A DNA stretch of 59,328 nucleotides, from contig DIUR01000002.1 in NCBI GenBank assembly GCA_002428265.1, forward strand, positions 1 to 59,328, in the 5' to 3' direction. Of the stretch, positions 8,323-17,327 are shown in pieces. Numbering within the stretch: position 1 is the stretch's first letter; each line of letters starts with the position of its first letter. The DNA is from Bacteriovoracaceae bacterium UBA6153. GTDB taxonomy: Bacteria > Bdellovibrionota > Bacteriovoracia > Bacteriovoracales > Bacteriovoracaceae. The notes under the pieces were generated by a model. It did no database searches. It was not told where the DNA came from and was given only the letters and a program-made list of their open reading frames with translations. The translations under genes were made by a program, and so were the position numbers.

Positions 8323-9642
8323 CTAAGAATTGCCCTTGTTAGCATGCTGTTTTTTTGGTGAGCTGTTTTTTACAGAGCGCTGATTGTTACGAGGGTTACG
8401 TCTATGCGGGTTTCTCGTTTTTAGAGTGTTTTCACCATCGATTAAAGCTTTTGCCTTGCTTGCTGACATCAGTCTTGCTTCAACCACTTTTTCAGAGTGA
8501 TAAGGCTGATCTTTTACAACTTGGATAGATTTACCAATCAGTTTTTCGATTTCTTTTAAGAATGCTTTTTCTTCAGAATCACAGAATGAAATGGCCACGC
8601 CACTTGCCCCTGCTCTAGCAGTTCTTCCAATACGGTGAACGTAACTTTCGCTCTCGTTAGGAAGGTCGTAATTGATAACGTGAGTGATTTCATCAACGTC
8701 AATTCCACGAGCGGCAATATCTGTTGCAATAAGAACTCTCGTCTTACCCGATTTAAAATTTTCAAGAGCGCGCTGTCTTGCTGATTGAGACTTATTTCCG
8801 TGAATGGCTTCTGAAATAATCCCGTTTTTTTCAAGGAAGTCAGCTATCTTGTTAGCACCATGTTTAGTTCTTGAGAAAACGATAACTCTCTTCATGTTCT
8901 GATCAGTAAGAATATGATTTAGAAGAACGCGCTTATTTTCGCGGTCGACGAACATTACGTATTGAGTGATAAGTTCTGCAGTTGAAGAAACAGGTGTAAC
9001 TTCAATTCTAACCGGCTTAACCAAAATAGTTTGGGCCAGTTTTTCAATAACCGGAGGCATTGTTGCCGAGAAGAATAAGTTATGTCTCTTCGCAGGTAAA
9101 AACTTTAGAATTTTTTTAATATCGTGAATGAATCCCATATCAAGCATTCTGTCTGCTTCATCGAGAACAAAAACTTCCAGACCAGTTAGTTTGATAAAGC
9201 CTTGGTCAATCAGATCCATTAAGCGTCCTGGTGTTGCTACCAGAACATCTACTCCACCAGAGAGTGCTTTTACTTGTGGGCTCTGCCCTACACCGCCGAA
9301 AACGACAGCATACTTAAGTTTTAAATTTTTACCATACGTCGCAAAACTTTCATGAACTTGAATCGCTAACTCGCGAGTCGGAGTCAACACAAGAACACGT
9401 GTGTGGCGAGGTAGAGCTTTGTTGTTTGTTTCAACCAGGCGGTGAAGAATGGGAAGAGCGAATGCCGCTGTTTTTCCAGTACCCGTTTGAGCACATCCCA
9501 ATAAATCGTGGCCAGCAAGTAAAGACGGAATAGCTTCTGCCTGAATAGGAGTTGGATGAGTGTACCCAGCTTCAATAAGAGCTTGTTTTAAAGGCTCAAT
9601 AAGTTTTAATTCAGAGAATGTTTTTGGGAGATCTTGCTTCAT
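8323..9642 (-). CDS. rhlE: DEAD-box ATP-dependent RNA helicase, RhlE-like
   Basis: 439 residues with all helicase motifs: the Q motif region TPIQAEAIPS, Walker A AQTGTGKT (51-58), PTRELA, TPGR, DEAD (161-164), SAT (192-194), ARGID and HRIGRTAR (336-343). After ~400 comes a short basic, asparagine-rich tail (RNPHRRNPRNNQR) that should bind RNA non-specifically. It unwinds short RNA duplexes with ATP, in ribosome assembly or RNA decay. The N-terminus and motif spacing fit the RhlE branch better than DbpA or CsdA. A hairpin at the stop codon (8310-8335) lacks a T run. Confidence 0.93.
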   Translation of the reverse strand: MKQDLPKTFSELKLIEPLKQALIEAGYTHPTPIQAEAIPSLLAGHDLLGCAQTGTGKTAAFALPILHRLVETNNKALPRHTRVLVLTPTRELAIQVHESFATYGKNLKLKYAVVFGGVGQSPQVKALSGGVDVLVATPGRLMDLIDQGFIKLTGLEVFVLDEADRMLDMGFIHDIKKILKFLPAKRHNLFFSATMPPVIEKLAQTILVKPVRIEVTPVSSTAELITQYVMFVDRENKRVLLNHILTDQNMKRVIVFSRTKHGANKIADFLEKNGIISEAIHGNKSQSARQRALENFKSGKTRVLIATDIAARGIDVDEITHVINYDLPNESESYVHRIGRTARAGASGVAISFCDSEEKAFLKEIEKLIGKSIQVVKDQPYHSEKVVEARLMSASKAKALIDGENTLKTRNPHRRNPRNNQRSVKNSSPKKQHANKGNS

Positions 9643-9677
9643 TTTTTGAACCTACAATCTTTAGAGTAAAGACGCAA

Positions 9678-11537
9678 CTATTTATAGAAGTTATTGATAT
9701 AATGAGCGACTTCACTTTCGATCATATTTGATTCCTGTGGAATGGAATGAAGGCAGCGATCACGGAAGGTTGAGATCGTCTCATGTGGGGCCTTCACGAG
9801 GCCGTAAGAGTTCATTTTTTTGATAAAGCGGTTATATCTTTTGATTTCTGGGTCTGATTTACTCTTTCCATAAAAATAGTAGATGGCCCAAAAGATAAAC
9901 ATAAAAATAATAAGTGAGAGTGAAAAAATCCAGCCCACAGACATTTTTCCAGGTGTTATAGAGCGAAGCACTGCGAGCTGTTTATCGCGGTCAAAGTTGA
10001 AAATGTTGTTGTTGAATTTTGAGTTCAGTGAATCTATCCAAAGGGAAAAATCATTTAAGGCAGAAAATTTGAAAGTATCTCTACTTATCTGAAAATTTAG
10101 AATTGTAATATAAGGATTTAAGCGATTATTAAATTCTTCTGTGCTCATCGTAATTCTTTCAGGTGCCACGAGGGCAGTCGGATCAATTTTTATCCAGCCT
10201 TTTTCTTTAATATAAATTTCCACCCATGCATGTGCATCCATTTCTTTTACAAGGACAGAGCCATCATAAGGATTGAACTCCCCACCGAGATAACCAACAA
10301 CCATTCTGGAAGGAAGATTGTATAAACGTGCAAGGTAAGTAAATGCAGCTGCGAAGTGACTACAGTAGCCGCCTTTTCCACTGATCAGGAAATCTTCAAG
10401 GGAGGCATACATGGGTGGAGCTGTTGTATATTCAAATTCTTTTGCTTTAAAAATTTGAATAAGTTCCTTAAGTCGGGCTTCATCACTCGCTGAATTTGTG
10501 GCCTTTGAGAAATAGTTTGTTCGAATTTCTTCGCTTCTCTCTGATTTAAGACTGAGACCCTTTTTCTCCATGAGAGAGCTAAAGGCCAGGGGCCTTACGC
10601 CATAATCACCTACGGCAGAATAAGTTAAGCTGCCTCTGGAAATCGTTTTTAATCTAAAAGATCCATCACTATAAGAATTAAAGTTTTGTGAAGCAGAGAC
10701 GATTGAAGATGATCCATCCAAAACAGGCATGTATTCTTTGTAAGTTGGGAAGAGCTCAATGTCGTATTTCAGTTTTCCCAAAGGGACAGTTTGATTTTTT
10801 TCTTTTAGGTTGTTGTTGAATGAACGCCATTCACCATTAGACATTTGCCAAAGAACACTTGATCTCCAGTAAAGAATTTTAAAAGGAAGATTGCTTTCTT
10901 CCAGTCCATAAACTTTGAAGGCAGATTCTGTGGATAGCGATAACGGGCCTAATTCTTTAAAGTCTATCTTGGAATTACCACCTGAAATTATATATTGCAT
11001 TTCGCTGGTATTAATAAATCCAGAGGTAAAACGTGGAAAAGTATAAAAAAGTAAAAGAGAGAGTGCGATTGAAGGAAAAACTAAAAGAAGAAGTCTTTTA
11101 TAGTTTAAGGCCGAAATATCGTAGTTTCTAATTTTGAGAATGTAGTAAAAATAGAAAATCATCTTGGCCATTCCAAAGATGAAAATAAAAAACAAGGGAT
11201 TAATAAGAAAAACACTGCATTCGCATAATGCCAGTATCAAAAACATATTGAAGTGATCGCGCTCTTCGTCTAGTTCCCAAAATTTTAAAGATGAGAGTAT
11301 GAGGGCAAAAGAGACTGCGCTTTCAGTAACTAGTAAAGTTTTAAAATGAAACCTAAGAAGCACAAAACTTCCGATCAATAGAGCAATCTTGAAAAAAATT
11401 CTCAGCTTTTTACCAGAAACAAGAAATGAAAGTGCCAGACCAGCGATGGTAAAAACAATGACATTGATTGGGATGTCTTGGGATAACATCAGAACATTGA
11501 TGGCAATAATGGCGGCCGTAATAAACTTAAGTTTCAT
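9678..11537 (-). CDS. TgpA-like membrane transglutaminase-fold protein
   Basis: 619 residues. The N-terminal ~170 residues hold about six membrane helices. A periplasmic region follows, with a transglutaminase core that has the triad Cys392 (GGYCSHFAAAF), His436 (DAHAWVEI) and Asp452 (IKIDPT). A further membrane helix (SVGWIFSLSLIIFMFIFWAI) and a DUF4129-like cytoplasmic tail end the protein. In Pseudomonas TgpA is an essential inner-membrane protein, and the family accompanies MoxR and DUF58 proteins, as here. It overlaps the DUF58 gene by 11 bases. Probable role: periplasmic peptidase or cross-linking activity in envelope maintenance. Confidence 0.88.
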   Translation of the reverse strand: MKLKFITAAIIAINVLMLSQDIPINVIVFTIAGLALSFLVSGKKLRIFFKIALLIGSFVLLRFHFKTLLVTESAVSFALILSSLKFWELDEERDHFNMFLILALCECSVFLINPLFFIFIFGMAKMIFYFYYILKIRNYDISALNYKRLLLLVFPSIALSLLLFYTFPRFTSGFINTSEMQYIISGGNSKIDFKELGPLSLSTESAFKVYGLEESNLPFKILYWRSSVLWQMSNGEWRSFNNNLKEKNQTVPLGKLKYDIELFPTYKEYMPVLDGSSSIVSASQNFNSYSDGSFRLKTISRGSLTYSAVGDYGVRPLAFSSLMEKKGLSLKSERSEEIRTNYFSKATNSASDEARLKELIQIFKAKEFEYTTAPPMYASLEDFLISGKGGYCSHFAAAFTYLARLYNLPSRMVVGYLGGEFNPYDGSVLVKEMDAHAWVEIYIKEKGWIKIDPTALVAPERITMSTEEFNNRLNPYITILNFQISRDTFKFSALNDFSLWIDSLNSKFNNNIFNFDRDKQLAVLRSITPGKMSVGWIFSLSLIIFMFIFWAIYYFYGKSKSDPEIKRYNRFIKKMNSYGLVKAPHETISTFRDRCLHSIPQESNMIESEVAHYINNFYK

Positions 11538-12444
11538 ATCGGGCCAACTCTATTAAGCAGTGATTAAGATGTTTGGGAGAGTTTTCAGGTGAAATCAAAA
11601 CATCGTGCTTGAGTTTAATTCCATACTTAATATTTTGATGATGAAGAGCATGCAGTGAAAAGCAAATGGATTTCAAAGTATCTTCCACTGGAGTCTTATC
11701 TAAAACCAGTAAGATTGGTTTTGGCTTAGCGCTTTGATATTGTCTTGTGTACCAACGGTTTGTTTGTGCCAGCTTTTTCCAGTCTACTCGCTTAAGTGAG
11801 TCTCCCGTTTGATAATCTCTAAGAAAAAAATCATCGCCTTCATCCGTTGATGTTTCCACAATTTCTAATTCTTCATGAATGTTAAAATTAACTCTTTCAG
11901 GGTAAGTGTAACACTCTTGATCTATTCTAAAAAAGGTAAAGCATCTAAAAAAATTAAAAGGAAATTGAGTTTCTATATAAAGGGATTGGATTTTTTCTTT
12001 CCCCCTCTTGATTCCTTTAATTGAAAGGCTTGCAGTTGTTGAATGTCCAAAATGAATAGGAAAAGTTGATTTTTCATCACTGATTTCTATAATACTGCTT
12101 TTGAAATACGCCCTGATAAAAGAGTGCCCTTGAGCATTTTTAGTTGAGAAATGAAGTAAGGCAGTTCCATTTTCATTCACATGCAAAGAGGGAAATTGCA
12201 CGGACTCGAGCTTAATACCACTAAGATTAAAGTGAGTATAAAACATAGATCCTAAAAACAAACAAAAGAGGATGAAGTTAAAAAGCAAAACATAGTTGTT
12301 TGCATAAACAAGTCCGATAACAAGTAAGGTCGCGTTGAGTGCAATAACCTTGAGGCCGTCAAGAGTTGGAATAATATATGTTCTGTGAACTGCTCTTGAG
12401 GCAGAGATTTTATTGTAAAAATAATTCTTGATTGATTCAAACAC
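11527..12444 (-). CDS. DUF58-domain membrane protein
   Basis: 305 residues. Two hydrophobic helices (about 34-70) are followed by a soluble region with the DUF58 signature LRDYQTGDSLKRVDWKKLAQ at about 209-228. DUF58 resembles a von Willebrand A-like fold. Its genes almost always sit between a MoxR AAA ATPase and a transglutaminase protein, as seen here. It probably works as the membrane partner of the ATPase in maturing or assembling an envelope complex. It starts 6 bases after the MoxR stop and overlaps the transglutaminase gene, so the three form one operon. Confidence 0.88.
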   Translation of the reverse strand: MFESIKNYFYNKISASRAVHRTYIIPTLDGLKVIALNATLLVIGLVYANNYVLLFNFILFCLFLGSMFYTHFNLSGIKLESVQFPSLHVNENGTALLHFSTKNAQGHSFIRAYFKSSIIEISDEKSTFPIHFGHSTTASLSIKGIKRGKEKIQSLYIETQFPFNFFRCFTFFRIDQECYTYPERVNFNIHEELEIVETSTDEGDDFFLRDYQTGDSLKRVDWKKLAQTNRWYTRQYQSAKPKPILLVLDKTPVEDTLKSICFSLHALHHQNIKYGIKLKHDVLISPENSPKHLNHCLIELARYET

Positions 12445-12450
12445 TATTTA

Positions 12451-13365
12451 TTAATCTACCTTTACTGTTTTAATAAGCATCTGACTGAGTTCTTGATCTT
12501 GCGTGAAAGATTGATTCTGAAAAGGAGCAACTCTGTGAGAGATAACAGAAGGGAGTATGTCCTGCACATCATCGGGCAATACGAAGTCTCTTCCGTGAAT
12601 AAATGCCCATGCCTTTGCAGCTTTTATAATATCTTTCCCGGCCCTTGGGCTCAATCCTTGAAATGAACTATTAATTCTTGATTGCTCTAAAAGGGCTACA
12701 ACATAGTCGAGCAGTTTATCACTTACGGTAATATTTTTTACACTCTGGTATAAATCAGCAAGAGTCGTCGAATTGATAACCGGTTGTAGTTTATTATAAT
12801 TTTCTGCGTGAATATCACTTGAGATGATTTGTTTCTCATAATGATTCTCAGGATACCCTATTTTAATTTTCATCATAAATCTATCAAGCTGTGATTCTGG
12901 CAGATGGTGAGTCCCAATTTGAGAGCGCGGGTTTTGAGTTGCAACAACGAAAAATGGATGTGGTAGCTCAATTGTTTGTCCATCGAGTGTCACCTGTTTT
13001 TCTTCCATCGCTTCCAGTAATGCACTTTGTGTCTTTGGAGTTCCGCGATTTAGTTCATCGGCCAGAATGAACTGATGAAAAACCGGCCCATGGATAAGAT
13101 TGAACTTAGCTTCCTTGGCATCAAAAATCTGGATACCGATTAAATCAGATGGCATCAAATCGTTAGTAAACTGTATGCGGGCAAATGATAAGTCCAAAAG
13201 CCTGGCCAGGGTTTTGGCAAAAGTTGTTTTGCCCATGCCCGGAACATCTTCTATCAATAAGTGACCGTGAGAAAGAAAACAGCAAAGTGCGAGTTTGGTT
13301 TCTTTTGTTTTGCCCAAAATAGAGCTTTCGGCCGAGGTTAGAAAATCTTGGATAAATTTATTCAT
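12451..13365 (-). CDS. MoxR-family AAA ATPase
   Basis: 304 residues. Walker A is EDVPGMGKTT (40-48), Walker B is ILADELNRGTP (about 100-110) with the MoxR signature KTQSALLEAMEE, sensor 1 is VVATQNP, and the C-terminal lid has SPRAGKDIIKAAKAWA. MoxR ATPases act as chaperones that load cofactors or remodel protein complexes, usually with a VWA or DUF58 partner. First gene of the operon with the DUF58 and TgpA-like genes; the promoter should lie in the ~80 bases before it, divergent from the permease gene. Confidence 0.93.
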   Translation of the reverse strand: MNKFIQDFLTSAESSILGKTKETKLALCCFLSHGHLLIEDVPGMGKTTFAKTLARLLDLSFARIQFTNDLMPSDLIGIQIFDAKEAKFNLIHGPVFHQFILADELNRGTPKTQSALLEAMEEKQVTLDGQTIELPHPFFVVATQNPRSQIGTHHLPESQLDRFMMKIKIGYPENHYEKQIISSDIHAENYNKLQPVINSTTLADLYQSVKNITVSDKLLDYVVALLEQSRINSSFQGLSPRAGKDIIKAAKAWAFIHGRDFVLPDDVQDILPSVISHRVAPFQNQSFTQDQELSQMLIKTVKVD

Positions 13366-13447
13366 TATGGACTCGATAATGAGGAATATTTAGTGAACAT
13401 CTATAATGCTAATTGAATTATGAAATTTATCAATTTAGATTGGAGGA

Positions 13448-14188
13448 ATGGATAATTATTTATTGACCCTGATGGGGTTTCTTACTGGATTAATAGACTC
13501 GGTCGTTGGAGGCGGAGGCCTTATTTCTTTGCCAACTCTTTCAATTGCCATTGCTCCGGGCCCTGAGGCCATTGGAACAAATAAAATTATCGGAACTGTC
13601 GGTGCCGCAATTGCTTTAATTGTTTATGCTAGAAAAGGACATTTGAAATGGAAAGAAGGTCTGGCATTTTGTACGGTATGTGCAATGGGCTCTTTCATTG
13701 GTAGTTCTATGGCGCCCCATGTGCCGCGAGAACTCTTTAGATACCTGATGATTTTCATGTGTCCGATTATTCTTTATATCGTTTTTAATCGCGATAAGTT
13801 TTTTAAAGAGAATGAAAACTTTGTAAAACCTCATCCGGGAATATTTTTTCTAAGCGCTGTGTTGAGTGGATTTTATGACGGATTTTTTGGACCAGGTGGA
13901 GGAACGTTTATGTTCCTGAGTCTTTTTCTTGGGACGGGTTATCCACTTTTAACTTCAATTGCTATTTCAAAACTTGCTAATACTTTTTCGGCCGGAACAG
14001 CTCTTGTGACGTACTCAATGAATGGATTGGTTCATTGGAAAGAAGGTTTTATTATGGCGATAGGAATGGCCGTTGGGTCTTATGTCGGAGCTTCTTATGC
14101 GTCTAAGGCGGCAGCCAAGATTATCAGACCGATGCTTATTTTTATCGTGATACTTTTAATGATTAAGTTGATTTGGTTTGAAGGGTAA
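13448..14188 (+). CDS. TauE/SafE (TSUP) family membrane permease
   Basis: 246 residues with about eight hydrophobic helices in two similar halves. The N-terminal half has DSVVGGGGLISLPTL and the second DGFFGPGGGTFMFL, the paired glycine-rich motifs of the TauE/SafE family (PF01925). Members move sulfite, sulfoacetate or other small anions across the inner membrane; the substrate cannot be told from sequence. A GGAGG site lies just before the ATG. The gene stands alone, ending in the A run of the terminator of the convergent pstS gene. Confidence 0.9.
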   Translation: MDNYLLTLMGFLTGLIDSVVGGGGLISLPTLSIAIAPGPEAIGTNKIIGTVGAAIALIVYARKGHLKWKEGLAFCTVCAMGSFIGSSMAPHVPRELFRYLMIFMCPIILYIVFNRDKFFKENENFVKPHPGIFFLSAVLSGFYDGFFGPGGGTFMFLSLFLGTGYPLLTSIAISKLANTFSAGTALVTYSMNGLVHWKEGFIMAIGMAVGSYVGASYASKAAAKIIRPMLIFIVILLMIKLIWFEG

Positions 14189-14214
14189 AAAAAAGCCCCT
14201 TATTTCTAAGGGGC
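14187..14214 (-). terminator. Terminator of pstS
   Basis: Minus-strand stem GCCCCTTA/TAAGGGGC (14195-14202/14207-14214) with a four-base loop, followed by eight T. Confidence 0.92.
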
Positions 14215-14230
14215 ATGACTTACAGAAAAA

Positions 14231-15235
14231 TTATTTTAAAGTCTTAAGAAGAGCTTCACTCATTTTCTTTGGAAGTGGAGCATAGTGAAGTTCAGAAGCA
14301 AAAGCCTGTCCTTCTTTAAGTGCCCATCCTAAGAATGCTCTTGTTGCTTTTACTGGAGCAGAAGCAGCGTTTTCAGGAAGAAGGATGTATGTGAATGATG
14401 AAATCGGGTAAGCCCCTTTTTGATCAGCATTGATGATAGACATACGAAGATCACCATCAAATTTTTTAACACTTGAAGCAGCACTTGTAATAGATGCTAC
14501 AGATGGAGCGATGAACTCACCTTTTACATTTTTGATTGAAGCTGATTTTAACTGGGCGTTGATAGCGTAAGCTAATTCAGTATATCCGATAGCTCCATCA
14601 GTTTGAGAAACCATAGCAGTTACGCCTTCGTTTCCTTTTGCTCCGATACCAGCTGGCCAGTTAACGTTTTTACCAGCACCAACTTTTGATTTCCAGTCAG
14701 CTGAAACAGCAGCAAGGTATTCAGTGAATACTGCAGTTGTCCCTGAGCCATCTGATCTTCTTACTACAAGGATATCTGTAGCCGGAAGTTTTGCTTTAGG
14801 GTTTAGTTTTGCGATAGCAGCATCATTCCACTTGTTAATAGTTCCAAGGAAGATTTTTGCTAGAGTGTCACCGTCAAGGTTAAGTGAAGTTGTAATACCT
14901 TCTACGTGGTAAGCAACAGCAACAGCACCTAGAACAGTTGGAATATGTCTGATTGGCATTTTGGCTGATTTCATTTCTTCATCAGTCATTGGAGCATCAG
15001 TTGCTCCGAAATCTACAGTCTGCGCCAGGACTTGTTTAATTCCTCCTCCGCTTCCGATTGATTGGTAATTGAACTCAACGTCTTTGTTGATTTTTTGGTA
15101 TTCCGAGAACCACTTTGAGTAAATCGGATAAGGAAATGTAGCACCAGCTCCATTAATCTTTTGAGCAGCAGAAACATTAAAAGCAACAGTAAGCGCGAGA
15201 AACATCAATAAATTTTTTAGCACAAAAAACCTCAC
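14231..15235 (-). CDS. pstS: PstS-type phosphate-binding protein
   Basis: 334 residues. A signal peptide (FLALTVAFNVSAA) is followed at once by QKINGAGATFPYPIYSKWF, the PstS N-terminus. RRSDGSGTTAVFTEYLA supplies the typical phosphate-binding serine and threonine; GAKGNEGVTA and GAIGYTELAYA complete the fold. It binds phosphate in the periplasm for a PstCAB transporter, but no pstC, pstA or pstB lies nearby. It follows a porin gene on the same strand, separated by a terminator, so it has its own promoter. A direct repeat 50 bases upstream resembles one before the porin and may be a phosphate-response site. Confidence 0.93.
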   Translation of the reverse strand: MRFFVLKNLLMFLALTVAFNVSAAQKINGAGATFPYPIYSKWFSEYQKINKDVEFNYQSIGSGGGIKQVLAQTVDFGATDAPMTDEEMKSAKMPIRHIPTVLGAVAVAYHVEGITTSLNLDGDTLAKIFLGTINKWNDAAIAKLNPKAKLPATDILVVRRSDGSGTTAVFTEYLAAVSADWKSKVGAGKNVNWPAGIGAKGNEGVTAMVSQTDGAIGYTELAYAINAQLKSASIKNVKGEFIAPSVASITSAASSVKKFDGDLRMSIINADQKGAYPISSFTYILLPENAASAPVKATRAFLGWALKEGQAFASELHYAPLPKKMSEALLKTLK

Positions 15236-15284
15236 TCTTTAAAATCGTTGTGCTTATTTTATAGTCAATTTCACGAATTTTGTA

Positions 15285-15303
15285 TTGTTAGGATTTGGTT
15301 AGG
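15285..15303 (-). promoter_or_regulatory. Candidate PhoB-like direct repeat before pstS
   Basis: CCTAACCAAATCCTAACAA on the minus strand contains CCTAAC twice with an 11-base period, the spacing of PhoB half sites. A similar TTAAC/TTAAT pair with 11-base period precedes the porin. Match to a known consensus is weak. Confidence 0.25.
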
Positions 15304-15306
15304 GAA

Positions 15307-15332
15307 TAAAAAAAGGCCTCCGGAAGGAGGCC
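15307..15332 (-). terminator. Terminator of the porin gene
   Basis: Minus-strand stem GGCCTCC/GGAGGCC (15315-15321/15326-15332) with a tetraloop, followed by eight T. It separates the porin from pstS. Confidence 0.92.
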
Positions 15333-15360
15333 CAAATTTATGAAATTTTGATTTTCAAAA

Positions 15361-16440
15361 TTAGATGTCGATTTTCATACCGAAAGTAATCTTGTTATCT
15401 TGAACTTCTCTTACTGCTGCTGCAGAAGAGTCGAATTTCTTTTTGCTGTTTGAGTAAGCTAGGTGGTAACGGAAGTTAGTATCTGTGAAAGGTTTCCACA
15501 TAACACCACCAACATAAGTATTTTTCTTATAGTTGTTAGTTGTGTTTGCAAGGCTGTTTTCGAATTTGTCGTTAACAAATTGAACGAACGGAGAAAGTTG
15601 CTCGTTAACTGTATAAGAAACGTTTGCGAAAATTGAAGATGTTTTACCATCAGTTGCACCAGCAGTAGTTGTTCTTGCTTTTCTGTTGAATTGTTTCCAG
15701 TCAGCGTCAACAATCAGACCCATTGTTTCAGTTCTGAAACCAGCGGCCATCATAGTATAATCTTGTGATGTTGTTGGAGTCGTTGCTTGTGAGTCACCAT
15801 CTTGAGGAGCAAGAGTGTATGAAAGAGTTGGTTGGAACATTTTGTCGAAAAGTACTGCTGAGTAGTGAGCAGCGTATGCAATCGACTTGTTGTTTGATTC
15901 ACCAACTGTGTCTGTGTTAGCAGCATTTGGGTTAGAAAGAGCGATTGTTAACTTTTGAGTTTCTAAAAATGTAAAAGTTGCAGCAGCACCGAAACGGTAG
16001 TTACCAATTCCTGTGTTGTAAGCAGCGTATGCATCAGAAGCAACAAATAGATCTGTTGTAGAGATGAATGATTCACGTCCGTAAGCTTCAGCCCAGTTCA
16101 TTTTACCGAAACGAGTAGTGAAGATTGAGTTTTTGTGATCTACATATAAGTAGTCAAGGTTAGTTGTAGAGTCATCTCTAGTAGTGTTTGCGCCTTCTTT
16201 GTTGAATCTGTAACGCATTCTATATGTTAATTGGTCATTGATGTTACCAACCATGTTTAAACGGATAAGTGAACTCATGAATCCGTTTGAAGTGTTTGTA
16301 GTTTCAATACCAGCATTAGAAGTTGATTCTGATGAAAGGTGGTTAAAATCTGCACGACCTTCAAGGTTTAGCTTGTAATCGAAAGCAGAAGCGCTTGTTG
16401 AGATTGCTGCAATGGCAACAATTGAGAGAGTTTTTTTCAT
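15361..16440 (-). CDS. Outer-membrane porin-like beta-barrel protein
   Basis: 359 residues with a signal peptide cut after SASA. The mature protein begins FDYKLNLEGRADFNHL and consists of alternating amphipathic strands such as QLTYRMRYRFNKEGAN and FRYHLAYSNSKKKF, ending NKITFGMKIDI. This is the pattern of a general porin barrel, though the last residue is Ile and not the usual Phe. No strong match to a named porin. The neighbouring pstS on the same strand suggests uptake of phosphate or phosphorylated compounds, but that rests on context only. Confidence 0.8.
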   Translation of the reverse strand: MKKTLSIVAIAAISTSASAFDYKLNLEGRADFNHLSSESTSNAGIETTNTSNGFMSSLIRLNMVGNINDQLTYRMRYRFNKEGANTTRDDSTTNLDYLYVDHKNSIFTTRFGKMNWAEAYGRESFISTTDLFVASDAYAAYNTGIGNYRFGAAATFTFLETQKLTIALSNPNAANTDTVGESNNKSIAYAAHYSAVLFDKMFQPTLSYTLAPQDGDSQATTPTTSQDYTMMAAGFRTETMGLIVDADWKQFNRKARTTTAGATDGKTSSIFANVSYTVNEQLSPFVQFVNDKFENSLANTTNNYKKNTYVGGVMWKPFTDTNFRYHLAYSNSKKKFDSSAAAVREVQDNKITFGMKIDI

Positions 16441-16514
16441 TCTTCATCCTTGGTTGTGTCTGAATGTACAAAAAATAGATACATACTAGTTTACTCAGAC
16501 TTTATTCTGTTTGT

Positions 16515-16533
16515 GTATTAAAATTTTGTTAAG
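16515..16533 (-). promoter_or_regulatory. Candidate PhoB-like direct repeat before the porin
   Basis: CTTAACAAAATTTTAATAC on the minus strand has TTAAC/TTAAT with an 11-base period, 75 bases before the start codon. It resembles the repeat before pstS at about 14 of 19 positions. Speculative in such AT-rich DNA. Confidence 0.2.
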
Positions 16534-16607
16534 AAACTTTTAAAAAATTTAAAAACGGTCATAATGAATGTAAGAAAACTTTTTTTCTTATTGAGTGTGC
16601 AGAGCAA

Positions 16608-17327
16608 ATGGAAACAATAGAACAAACGTTTAAGTCAGAAACAAAGACAATCAAGTTTTTGATGCGTGCATTCTTTTTTCTTATTCACCTGGCCATCATG
16701 ACAGAAATTGTGGCCAATCCTAAATTTAGACTTGGTGTGAGATTGGTTTTTTTCCTTTGGTTGGCAAAACCTTACTATAAAACGATCAAGCACCGTTACT
16801 ATACTTACTGGACTTTCTCCGCGTTACTTTTTGTCTACCTTCTTTATAAAATTTATGAACAATTTTATGTTTTAAACAATGATCATATAGGGGTTCTTTA
16901 TCTTTTATCAATCATGATCCTGATCATAAAGATGTATATGCTCTCTTCGCCAATCTATTATCCTCAGATCAGCTGGTGGGAATACGACTTTAGGTACAGA
17001 GATGATTTAAAAATCACCGTTAAATCACAAGACCATGAAATGAACGCCAGGCTTACTGATCTTCGCAGGCAGGCCGGATGTGTGGCCATGTTTGAAGAAT
17101 TAAAACTGGGCGAAGAGCTTATTATCAATGCGGCCCTTGATGAAGATAATGTTCTGCTTCGAGGAATTGTGATGAGTAAAAGAAGAGATGTGATCGGGCG
17201 TCCACTTATTTACGGAGTTCAGTTCAAGTTCGATAGTAAAAGTAATAAGAAACGTTACGAGAGCCTAGAGCGTTTGTGGAAAAAGCAGAAAAATAGTAAA
17301 AGAAAAATGAAGTTTGCTCATGTCTAA
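16608..17327 (+). CDS. Membrane protein with a PilZ-like C-terminal domain
   Basis: 239 residues. Residues ~18-125 hold three or four hydrophobic helices. The cytoplasmic C-terminal part (about 140-225) ends in a strand-rich segment RPLIYGVQFKFDSKSNKKR and an earlier EELKLGEELIINAAL, which resemble the barrel of PilZ domains. The usual RxxxR and DxSxxG motifs that bind cyclic di-GMP are not seen, so it may be a non-binding PilZ variant. Function unknown. It overlaps the tadA start by 8 bases and so is translationally coupled to it, without an obvious functional link. Confidence 0.7.
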   Translation: METIEQTFKSETKTIKFLMRAFFFLIHLAIMTEIVANPKFRLGVRLVFFLWLAKPYYKTIKHRYYTYWTFSALLFVYLLYKIYEQFYVLNNDHIGVLYLLSIMILIIKMYMLSSPIYYPQISWWEYDFRYRDDLKITVKSQDHEMNARLTDLRRQAGCVAMFEELKLGEELIINAALDEDNVLLRGIVMSKRRDVIGRPLIYGVQFKFDSKSNKKRYESLERLWKKQKNSKRKMKFAHV

